DNA of 14,548 bases, taken from NCBI GenBank assembly GCA_900617975.1, contig UZAE01001211.1:1-14548 (forward strand). The letters run 5' to 3'. How positions within the stretch are numbered: position 1 is the stretch's first letter; every line of letters starts with the position of its first letter. The translations under genes and the position numbers were made by a program. Below are positions 1-10,700 of this stretch, in pieces. The notes beneath the pieces were generated by a model that was given only the letters and a program-made list of their open reading frames with translations, was not told the origin of the DNA and did not search any database. This DNA comes from Rodentolepis nana. Lineage: Eukaryota; Platyhelminthes; Cestoda; Cyclophyllidea; Hymenolepididae.

Positions 1-251
1 AAAGTAATTGCAATTTGTGCCATAAAATTGAGCGGTGGTCTTAAGTAACATCCACACTTATGGAAAACATAATTTGGATGGTCGATTGCGTCTTACTTTC
101 CTAGAGGAGTAACAATATTACATCGAGTTTGAGGAGTAGCGTTGATACAGCTTACAAAACTAAGACTCATTTGCAATTTCCGAACAAGGCGCCAAACGCC
201 ATTTACTACCATAAAGCTCAAAAGTGCCTCCAAAATATAAAAAATCATGAC

Positions 252-497
252 TTAACCGGTAGTTGACTTCTGACTTCAAACTACCATGACCTAACCCCAT
301 GTCATATTCGACTACTTTCACAGTACTCACCTCACCATTTATCTATCTTTGTGTCTGTCTCTTTTACATCGTTGAAACACTCTTCTGTCCCTCCCCTCCC
401 CCTCCTAAACTTTTTTTCACTTTGATGTTCCTCTCCTCTGTGAAGCCTTGAAGTCAACAAAGGACTAATGATAACTATCAAAACGCCCGCCATTTGA
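252..497 (+). repeat. Direct repeat, copy A (about 246 bp)
   Basis: Begins ttaaccggtagttgacttc and ends aaacgcccgccatttga. It matches 1271-1511 in the same orientation with scattered substitutions and small indels. By eye roughly four of five bases agree, best in stretches such as acttcaaactaccat, tttgtgtctgtct and tttgatgttcct. No terminal inverted repeat, poly-A tail or coding content was seen. It may be a fragment of a dispersed element or the best-kept part of a local tandem duplication. Confidence 0.85.
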
Positions 498-682
498 TAT
501 AAATAAACTTAATTAAGTTATCTAGAAGTAAATTAGCCTAAAATCGACTGACTGAGCAAAGCGCATGTATGGAAAGTAAATTAAAGAACAATAATTTAGA
601 GCTCAGAGATAAAACTGGATTCACATATGCAACAAAGTCCTGCGTCTTCCATGAAGTTATTCATTTCCCAATGCGCTGGATT

Positions 683-706
683 CCCACCCCCCCACCCCTC
701 CACCCC
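683..706. repeat. C-rich tract, minus-strand G-quadruplex candidate
   Basis: Runs of 3, 7, 4, 2 and 4 C separated by single bases, so four G-runs with short loops are available on the minus strand, which is the sense strand of the MBOAT-like gene. Confidence 0.6.
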
Positions 707-900
707 GCACTGAGATTCATGCCCAAATGGAGGTGAAAGAGCAGGGGAATCAACAAGAAAATTAGATCATTCTTTATGAACAAATATGAAATTTAGAAAC
801 ACTGACCATTGCGAGATTTCGATTCAGCTATGATGCTTGAAAATTAATATTACAAAGCAAGCGCTCAATATGTTCCTTATTTTGTGGCTTTATTGCCCTT

Positions 901-944
901 CTCCTGCTCCACTCCCTCTTGCCCTCCCCCGCCCCTCCCCCGGG
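901..944. repeat. C/T-rich tract, minus-strand G-quadruplex candidate
   Basis: A pyrimidine-rich block whose core 922-941 has C-runs of 3, 5, 4 and 5 with one-base spacers. This is a compact G-quadruplex pattern on the minus (MBOAT sense) strand. Confidence 0.65.
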
Positions 945-1270
945 CATCACTGCTAGCCCAATAAAACTATATATCCATACACCGTCATTCTGGCCTTCCT
1001 ATTCCATTGTTAGGAAGGCTATAAAAACGCCTTACTTCGACAACTAAGGAGGACTTCTCGACTGAGAAATAGAAGGTTTAAGTTATAGCCTACCCAATAG
1101 GCTTCCCTTCTTCCTCTTACCTGATACTAACTTCCCTTTGTATGAAAGTGCCATTATTCAAACTGGAAAGGGTAATAGGTAAGTTTACTTTTCCGTTTTT
1201 GGGGTGTGAGATAGACTTACCTCCACGTGGTGCACCCTGGGGAACGTATGCTTATACGGCAAAAGGTCTA

Positions 1271-1511
1271 TTAACCGACAGTTGACTTCTCACTTCAAAC
1301 TACCATTACCTCACTGTAAGTCACATTCAACCACTTCCGCAGTACTCATCTCATCTTTTCTCTGCTTTTGTGTCTGTCTGTATCTTTTACATCCGTGAAT
1401 CACTCTTCTGCTCCCCCTCACGAATTTTTCTCACTTTGATGTTCCTCCCTCTGCGAAGCCCGAAGTCAGCTAAATGACTAATGATAAATATGCAAAACGC
1501 CTGCCATTTGA
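1271..1511 (+). repeat. Direct repeat, copy B (about 241 bp)
   Basis: The second copy of the 252-497 repeat, offset by about 1015-1019 bp. It begins ttaaccgacagttgacttct and ends aacgcctgccatttga, 94 bp short of the exon 5 donor site. The pyrimidine-rich middle differs by small indels. Both copies lie inside intron 5 of the MBOAT-like gene. Confidence 0.85.
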
Positions 1512-1605
1512 AACAATAATAATAATAACTTTCCCGGTTTTTTTAATTGGGTGCTCGCAAAACAAGAACCTCTCATGTAATAAAAACCGATTAACGTTGA
1601 CTTAC

Positions 1606-1759
1606 GAAGTAGGCACGTTGCTTGGGATTGAGGTTTTTATCCTCAGCTTCTCTGCCTTCAATGAAGGTGCGATAATCTCTGAAGGTAATCGGTGGACCTG
1701 CCATAATGGTTTGGAAGTTTAGGCAGTAAGAGAAGAATTCCAGTGGATTTGGGATTTCT
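1606..1759 (-). CDS. MBOAT-like gene, exon 5
   Basis: This exon is 154 nt, 51 full codons after one base. It encodes EIPNPLEFFSYCLNFQ, then TIMAGPP, then FRDYRTFIEGRE and a charged tail (AEDKNLNPKQRAYF). The string LE(Y/F)xSYxxNF...AGP...DYxTFIEG is diagnostic for MBOAT1/2-type acyltransferases. The donor gtaagt follows TTC in phase 0. No continuation exon was found further left, so the next exon probably lies outside the window. Confidence 0.95.
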
Positions 1760-4700
1760 CTGAATAGGGGGAAGAGCACAAGAAAAGATCATTGAAAACC
1801 ATTGAAATCGTAAATTGCACTTTAAGTAATGCAATTGGGGAGAAATTTGGCATTAGAACGTTCACAGAGGGGTAATCAAGCAATCTCAATTTCGGTGCAG
1901 CATAAAGCGCGATAGGCTGTCAACATGAATCAAATAACACTCAGTATGTCAAGCCAACATTGATAGATCAAGATACCGGCCTGGCATACAACAATAGCGT
2001 AAATCACTCTTTTCTGAAATGGAAAGGAGATTGATGTTGAAAAAAAGCATTTAAAGTTAGCTTACAAAAATTTTAATTGCATGAATAACTCGGTTTTATT
2101 GTCAAAATGTGATTCACTAATAGAAAATCAATAAAACTAGAGTTCTAAAATACTGTGATTTTTAATATCCATTCGGTCCAATAAAAATATATACAAACAA
2201 AAAGAGGAAACTAGTGAAAGTGATCTCAAATTCTGTTGAGTCGGAATTAACTGGCAACAATTTAGTGGGCACAAGAAAGTTAACCACTAAATTATTTTAA
2301 TGGGGCGTTCTTGGGCCAAATGATAATGCACTGAATAGTTGGCCGTCAAATCTATGAAAAGCTGCTGGTAATTGTCTTATGCCTATCAAACGTCCCTCCC
2401 ACACCATTACAATAATTACTGCATTAAGAGAACTGTAGCATTCACCAGCATTGATTGAGCTCCAGTGAAAACTGCCTGGGTAAAAAAATTCGTGCTGGTC
2501 TACTCCACCGGTCATTGGCTATAAATCCTCTGTTGCGAATATTGCCTCATTAAAGAATCCATAAGTAAATTCATGGCGTTTGAATATTGGGATATTTCAC
2601 ATGGAAGTGCACAACGTACGAGAAAGCGACAAGCTCATAATTCATGCAAAGGACCCTGAATGATCCGATTTCATACCACGGAATTACACCAAATTAGAAA
2701 CCCTATGCTATACCCATCTAATTCGAATTGTTTACCATGTGAGATTCTACAAAAGGTAAGTATTGCATTTCTATTGACACTTAGAGACTGAGTAATCGAG
2801 TGGAAGGCCCGTGTCGGTGCTGGGGTAGGCAAATGAAAGCTACACCGAGGACTAACTAGATTAAAGACATAGTGACAGCTAGGAAACAAGGCGTGATCGA
2901 TCATTAACTCCTACGCGTGTTAATTAAGGTCTCATAGCACACACACACGCACAGCTAGAGCACTACTCAAATCTAAGTGCCGATTTGAGGTAAAATACTG
3001 ACGCTTAATGGAAGGGAATCATTTTGGCCCAATACTGACATCTTACATATCAGCGATTTGATCTTGCCCCTCAAGGAATTTAAATACAAATCCTTTAAAG
3101 ATTAATTTGAATCCTGTCGATTCCTTAAAGTTTAAAGATGTCCTTTCATGACATATTTTGTTCTTCTTCCAGTTGTCGCAATTACGAAAGCGAACAATCA
3201 ACAACCCAAATGACCTTGAAAATAACCTCTAGTGTTCTGGATACAATTTTAAATAAACGCCAAAGAAAACCAATCAAGCAACGAACAATATGGAGGGAAT
3301 AATATACATCAACAAATATTTAAAAGAAATTAAATCGCCGAAGAAATTCCACTGGAAGAGATATTCCTAATCGATAAAATTGGCCGACATACTTGTTCAG
3401 TTAAAACTTCAAATCCAAAGCAAATTTCGAAATTATATTAACGTCATGAAGTAGGTAAAAAAAGGAACAGAGAGATAATTTTGAATTAAATAAAGAAAGG
3501 TAAATTTGGAATATTTCCCTTAGGGAAAGCAAGGATTTCTTTGCTGTTGGAATGGTAATTGACCTTTCCGTGATATTAATGTACCTAAGGTACAGGGGTC
3601 AATGCGATGCTAGAGGTTAAGAGATCAACGCCAGTGGACGCATATCCACTGATGTGGAAGGACGTTAGCATGAGTGTTTCTGTTTAGAGCAATTCCGGAA
3701 TACCCTAACTCAATTCTATCTTGAAATGGTTTAGAAAGCTCTGAGTCTTTCTGAACTTGCAACACACCTCTGCAGCCTCCAAGACACAATACCTCTCATC
3801 AAGATAAGTGCTGCTTGCATTTACAGTAGCCATGGTAGAGCTTTGTTTAAACATTGGTGAGTAAAGCGTCGAATTGTAAGGAGAATAACATAATATTAAT
3901 CGATTTGGAGTATTTATATGAGCGCACCCATAATTTACTATTAGTCGAGTAGGTCGTACCAATTTGGAAGTCTTAGGAGGGCTAATTTTTCAACAAGTTT
4001 CCGCATTCATGCACTTTTTTGGCCAAAAGCTGTCGTTCATTTGAAGTCAGTGGTGGAGCCAACAAAGCACCATCGGCATTACACAAACGTTTGAGACCTG
4101 ATAGATAAATCGATTAATGGATTAATAAGTTAATTTTCAAGGGTTTAGACAAAAAACCTCTCAAAATAGGGGATTTGAAACCTAAAGACCAAAGAACTAA
4201 TCTATTATTGAATTGTAGAGGGGGGGGGGTGTGGGGGTGTGGGTGTGCAAATAGAGGAGTGACACATTTGTCACACCCTAAAGCTATCAGACTGACTTTC
4301 TCAACCACGACATGGCAACATCGACGCAAATAATTCTATTTTGATACTTTGTGAAGAAATATGTTCAAGTTGGAAGAAAATTGGCAGAATTCAATGTAAG
4401 GAGAATTGAAAATAGGTTAAATTTCGAAACAAAGAGAAAAGTGCTTGGCTCTTCACGACAAAAAGTCACTTAAATTAGTAAAAAAACAAGTCGGCAAAGG
4501 ATTTGTAATACAATTTCTCCATGCGAGAAAATACTTAATAATGTAGCGATCAATAAAATAGTATCTATAAGGTGAAACTGCTAATGTTTTCCTTGTTAAT
4601 AAATAAGGAGGCAACTTACAGAATGGCGTATTGTTTGCAGATTGGAGTCAATTGGCCAGATACCTTCGAGGTTTGTGTTCCATTTTCTCCATCATCAGTC

Positions 4701-7700
4701 TTCTTTTTCTCCTCTTCCTCGGATTTCAACCTTTGGCCGTCCCAAATATTGGCCGCCAAAAGGGTCAAACGCTGAACGAGCACCATCAGCGGTCTGAAAG
4801 AAATACACTCAAGAATAGATAAATAAATACTCGTTAGGTCAAAACGTGAATAGTGCAAGAGCCTCAATCTCATAGTGAAACACAGAACGTGAAATTAATT
4901 AGAGGTTCAGTATCGGGGAGAGGGAGGGAGGTAGGGAGGGAGGGAGGTAGGGAGGGAGGGAGGGAGAGAGGGAAAGAAAGCAACTCAACCACTGCCTTTC
5001 GCAGTTTCGCAAACACCACCGACCCAAGTGGGAAAGGAGACACAAAAGAAGTGGTTGGGTAATACTTGCATTAAGAAAACGCTTATCAGGCGGCAGCCTT
5101 GAGATTGGTAGGAATGCACTGCAACCTACTGGAAGTGCCAAGCTAAGAAAAACAATGGTGGACAATGTGGAGGAGGCCTATTAATAATTGAAAGGCAGGG
5201 AGGGTTGGACCAATTACTGAACGAAATTAAGGCGGGGAGGGGGGGAGGAGATGTGGGTCCAATGCATAGGCGAATGCTGAATTTCGATTGTGCAGTAGAT
5301 ACAGTCTCAATACAAGTATTAACTTCATAGAACTTTCCAATTTGGAAAGGATAGATTTTAAATTAAAATGTTACTTAAAACACCTCTTTAAATGAATGAA
5401 AATGCGCGCTTAATAGATGAATGAAATGAAAATTAGCTCAATTCGAAAAGTATTGAAGGAAAAGCAACGAAACTTTAAAGCTCGGTTTTATGCTTTTATA
5501 ATAGCCTTTTTAAAGTGGTGCCACTTATTTACGACCTAAAAGGTGATAACCCAACCAGAATAGGGAAAAACAGGAGTTCTTGCTACTACAGCGAAAACTC
5601 ATTACAGTTCAACTCAAGCTACATGCGGTATAGCGTAATTCATATTAATTCTGAAAAGCAATATAGCAGGTAATCACTAATCGAAGGGGAAATTAGAAAT
5701 TATTACTCATTAATACATTTTTACCTTGACAATGAGAAAGTTGTATCTTCACTTTTACTGGGAAGAACTAATTTACACCCCGGTTGTAAATGCTAATCTA
5801 TCCTATAAGGAAACTGTTCGCCACGTTTTGTCAAGGTGGTTTGGTTAGTTTGGTATTTTGACTGCAATGTACTATAGACTCTAAGAGACGTCTACGGTGA
5901 CCTTCAAAGAAGAGCTGATCGTAACAGATACGATGACGGCTCGTAATTTTGACTATTAATCTGAATGAGGTTGTTAGAGGGAATATTGGCCCATCACGAT
6001 TCAAAGTCCGCTGAGGGGACAACTTTTAAATTCCATCAAGGGAAGTTCTAGCAAAACTTAAACTGAGAGGAGGGGATGTCTCCTGGTGTCATTTTAGTGA
6101 GGAAGGCACATTCCACTACTCCTCCTGATGGATATACTTGATCAATAAAAGTTTATTCATCTACACTGTAAAATGAAGATATAATAGAAGCACCTGCAAT
6201 AAGCACCTGTTATTGGTTAGGCGCCAAATGAATGTCAAGCATATGATTGCTAACTTTGAAAATCATGAAGATTTATCACCTGTGCAAAAGAACTTCGCTG
6301 GTGCCTTTTCTATATCATACTACCTCACCCGCCCCTCTCCCCACTCCCACACGCCCTCCGAAATGTATACTTGTAACTTGAGTACATTTGTGAGCAAGTG
6401 AGCACATAACTTAATTTTTTTGCATTACATTCGAGAGGAATGGAAATATTCAGCTCTTATTCTCACTAATTGGATATGGAAATAAAACCTGAAAGCAGGA
6501 CTGGCAGCAATAGGGATATTTGTAGAGAGAAGTATATTTATTATCAATACGAAAAACTTATTGTTACGTTTACTCGACAAGTTTCACCACAACAGTTCAC
6601 CATTTCTTGCAATTTGAAGATTTGTGGTGAGATTTTAGGTGATGATTAAAAAAATTTGTGAGCACTATACCCAAAGAAATAGATTGTCGAAGTCATGAGG
6701 CATATACAAATAAAGCGGTGAGACTACGGTGAAACTTCCGTACTGGATACATTTCAAGAACAGAAATAAGGGCTGTCCATGGACAGATTACGAGGACAAA
6801 TACATTTAGAAATTTGTGATAGCGCACGATGTTATAGTTCACGAATAACAACTACACCAGACAATACGGAAGAGTTTATAAATACGTGGGGAAACAAAAG
6901 AGACAGAGGACCTGATGTGCACTCAGGCGAAGATCGAATAATGGGATTGGTCATTGGAGCAAGCTAGTCCTTTCCTCCCATAATTACGCAATCTAGTGCA
7001 TTTCTGGACTAACTTACTATTTTTTCTTAGCCTTAGGGATCAATCTGTACAGCTGTATCTAAAAGATGCCCTCTTTAAATCAAACGCTCAACAGTCTTAA
7101 ATTTAGCCATTTATCCGCATAAGTGGCTTGACTTCCTACAATAATGGGCAGATGATGTAGAATATGGCTTCTTCAAGTCCTATTAGACATCGCCTTAAAA
7201 GGGAAATAATAAGGTAGATAGATTGAACCTGGATGAAGAAATGCCCCCCCCCCCTTCGCATTAGTCGCATTCTCCGCGTTGGAAGCAATGAAATCAATAA
7301 GCCACAAGCAATTAAGTTTGAATGTTTAACGCAATTAGGTGGAGTGTCATGAAATTGAAAGGCATTATTGTTTGCGTTACTTTCGCAAGGAGTATGAATG
7401 TCTTTTTTGGCAGACTGCATTCCGATTCAGATGATGGCACATGCATAGCAAGGTACTTCAGAAATATTGCAAGCTCTAGACAAAACATTTCAGAATTAAG
7501 ACTTTGCATATACATTCAAATATGGAGAAGTGTGTAGAACATTAGAAGGCCTAAATGAGATCAGAAAAAGGTAGGACAGAGATAACTAGCATAACTACTG
7601 GTCTCTCTCTCCCCCTCTCTCTAGAGTCAACAAATAGCTAGAAATATATAAGAATAATTCACAGGCTGAAGAATGAGGACTGCAGTGAATGAAGTAGAAA

Positions 7701-10700
7701 AGAGGATCAAAACAGTAAGCGAATTGATAACAAATAGTTAAATGCAAACAGAAACAAAGACCACAATAGACACACTAACTACCTCCTCTAGAGGCATAAA
7801 CATATGTTAAATATTTTTTCTAGGGTCAGGGTATGAAATTATCTTGAGGCGCCCATAAAATGCTTTTAGCTATAAATTGTTATATGTAACGCATACCCTT
7901 TAGCTACAAAAACTGAGTCACCATCTCACGTTGCCTGGTTACTGTCAGTCACTGAGTGCGTATTTTACATGCACAAGCTGAAGCACGAATAAAAGTGGCT
8001 CATTAGGGCCATTCAAAAAGTGCAAATAAGCATTTAAACCGAATTAGAAATGTCAATTATCGCATTCTTATTCCAAAGTTGCTTAATTTACGAAGGTTAC
8101 CAACCACTTTGCATTAAGCAATAAAACTTGACCAAGTGAGGTGCTAAATCGAATTTAAAAAATGGCTGCTTTAAACAAAGAAGACAATTTTCTACGGGGA
8201 GGACAATGGAAGAGACCTTTAACAGAATATAAGTCACCACTTTTCCTGCCTTTTATTATAACAAGTTAGATCTTGTATCCTTCACCTTGTATTTAATTCG
8301 AAGTAAGTATTTTAGAGACAAATTTACTCTTTGCGGTAGTATTCATGCTGGCGCCATTAGTAACGGTAACTAAGACAAATCTAAGGAGAAATTTAATAAC
8401 ACAAACGCAGGAAGAGTCTAAGGCTTTGCGAGAGGATTTAACTCTCCCGTCGATAGAAACCGGAATCAGGGCAAAATGAACAGTAACATGACCACGTCCC
8501 TCTCCTTATTAGACAAATCTCGTCTGGCTCGGTGACGACGAGATGGAATACAAAACATCATTCAACAACTAACCCTGTAGCTGCATTAGACTAGATTGTC
8601 ACTCCATCATAAACTCAATTAACAGATAATCACGCGTTACTATGACACTGCGTACGAGAACATGGCTTGTCATATGAGTAGTAAAAAAAGTTGAGCACAT
8701 TTCGATCAAGCAACACAGCTTGAGTTATTTATGACTTTGGACTGTAAATAATGCGGCAATTCGAACTTGCTTTAAAATCACAAGAGAAAAGAAAGATTGA
8801 TAGCAATTCTTAAAACATTTAATACTAATCAGATGTAGAGTAATGAAATAATAGACCTTATCAAAAGAGAAAATGAAACATCACCGCTTTTAGGACCTTG
8901 GGCATATGGTTTTCACATGATGATAAGAATTTTCCAACACAAATCATGGACAAAGCAATAGCACCTTAAAACTTCTTTGTTTAAAAAACCAACAATATAT
9001 TCTCCTTTTTTGGAAGGTTTGAACGCGACCGATTAGTCACAACAATTCGCATAAAGTGATTATTAATATCTAATTCTCCAAACGAACAAGAAATGGAAAG
9101 ATTGTTGAACTGCAAAAATCAAGTAAGAATAAGGAAAAATATGTTTTTCATAAACTATTTAAAGGAGCTTCATATTGACAAATTGAAGCATGAAAGCAAA
9201 ATGGAGGTGGAAAATCAATAGTACCTCATCAAAGTTGGGGAAAAATGTTTACCCCACTCCCCCCCCCCTTCTCCCCACAATCGCCCTGCTACCCAACTGC
9301 TCTTGCTATTTTTAATTAGAAAATTTCACCCTGACAGCAAATACATAATGTTTTAAGCGAATCAACAACCCTTCAATTGAAGTGATAAAATTCTCCAAAT
9401 CAACACACGGTTTAGTTTTTTGTCAAAATAAAGGACCAGTGAATAGAATTAAACATTGCAGAATGTAGTAAATCTATTATGATTTGGAACACATTTCACT
9501 ACTTTTATTGATAATGGGTAACTTACTAACTGTGATATAGACACTGCCATTTCACTGAAGTAAGGTTGAATTGCAATAGACCCCTCTCAGGAGCGCCAGA
9601 ATCTTTTCGCGTCTTTGATATGAAATTAAGCTGATTCACCTCTTTTGACCAAGTAGAAGGATTAACTCATTGCTTATAGCAGAGATAAGCAAATTAATAG
9701 AATTGACTTCATCAAAACATCTCATTACACTAATCAGAACTAATTTGAAAAGTATGAACCGTCAAGAGTCCACATGAATGTTGGCATTCGTTGGCTGAAA
9801 CTGATATCTGTTACAATTTGAAAAAGTTCTCGATTAATCCCAATTGGCATGTCTTTCGATCATAATAAATAAAACAGATCTAACCACATTGTAATAGAAA
9901 ATACGATAAACGATCAAGAAAAGTATATTTTGATCTATAAGGCAAAATAGCTTATAGAAGGCTTGGTGAGATGTATTCTCGAAATAGCTTTTACAAAAAA
10001 TGAGGGGTATTGTTAACTAGAATCGTATTATTCTCGTTAGTAGCCATATAATATACGTCTAAAGAGACAAAATTTGTCAATTAGAATAAACTCAAAGCTC
10101 GATGAATGCTTATATTGTGATTTTCGTTACAACCATGAAAACCCTTCACATCTAATTCAAACCGAATAATTACAGAAATATACTAATAAAAACGTTGTAA
10201 TAAGGAAGAAAAAATGTGGAACTAAAAGGGGCATGCAGTATAATAAGAGGATATTTGATTAGCGAGCTTTTTGAGAGATGAATATGGACCTACGATAAGG
10301 ATTAACAAATAAATTCTGAAGAATCAAACAGTTATTACACTCAACAATACAATAATTCGATAATTTTACTTGACGTTATACTGGAATTATGAAATGATGA
10401 TTCAATAAATATGTTGTTGATTAAGAAAAAGAATAGAAATAAAATGTATGGTAGGTGAAAGAAAACGCACCAGATTCAAATTAAAATACTGAAAACCAGG
10501 ACTTACAGAGAAACGTCTGCAGAATATCCCCCATAATCGAATTGCATTCTGTATAGATGCGCCCAACTGGAGTAACTCAGAGATAAGATGAAAGACAACC
10601 AAAAGGCGCGTTTAGGAGAGAAAAAATTAAGAATGATATAGACAAGAGAGGAGAGGATGAGCAAGTGACAGCAGCGGCTAAAAATAGAAAATAAAGAAAA

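Larger units (their letters stand above)
1..1605 (-). other. MBOAT-like gene, intron 5 (partial, at least 1605 nt)
   Basis: Sequence downstream of exon 5 on the minus strand. I looked for a phase-0 exon continuing the family (the KYYFAW-type block and the WHG block) and saw none. It contains the direct repeat pair 252-497 and 1271-1511 and two C-rich tracts (683-706 and 901-944). Confidence 0.65.
1760..4619 (-). other. MBOAT-like gene, intron 4 (2860 nt)
   Basis: Bounded by gtaagt after exon 4 and ccctattcag before exon 5, phase 2. No coding sequence was recognised. It contains an AC-repeat tract near 2938-2952, a short perfect stem-loop at 3632-3651, and a G/T-rich, G-quadruplex-capable stretch at 4220-4247. 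Confidence 0.8.
4794..10506 (-). other. MBOAT-like gene, intron 3 (5713 nt), no nested gene seen
   Basis: The largest intron in the window, gtaagt to tttctttcag. I find no coding region in it on either strand that I would defend; short open frames (for example 6213-6401 and 6779-6967 on plus) match nothing I recognise. It holds the (GGGA)n array near 4915-4979, a G-rich tract at 5231-5250, an 11-C run at 7244-7254, a CT tract at 7602-7623 and a C-rich tract at 9252-9276. There is no clear transposon: no terminal repeats and no reverse-transcriptase or transposase remnants that I can read. Confidence 0.75.

Noticed and set aside
1121..1162. A 42-nt minus-strand candidate next exon of the MBOAT-like gene, with a good acceptor (ctttccag) and donor (gtaaga)
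   Set aside because: Exon 5 ends in phase 0, and phase 0 here gives a stop at the third codon. The other frames do not resemble the family.
1474..1722. An 82-codon plus-strand frame with a lipoprotein-like start (IGCSQ)
   Set aside because: It lies antisense to exon 5 of the MBOAT-like gene and partly in a repeat. The window is eukaryotic, so a bacterial lipoprotein signal has no meaning here.
4899..5165. An 88-codon minus-strand frame with Leu-Pro-Pro-Ser repeats
   Set aside because: The repeats are just the translated (GGGA)n array. There is no start context or family support.
7136..7537. Three overlapping short frames on both strands in intron 3
   Set aside because: None resembles a protein family, they overlap each other in opposite orientations, and one ends next to a C homopolymer. 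They look like chance frames.
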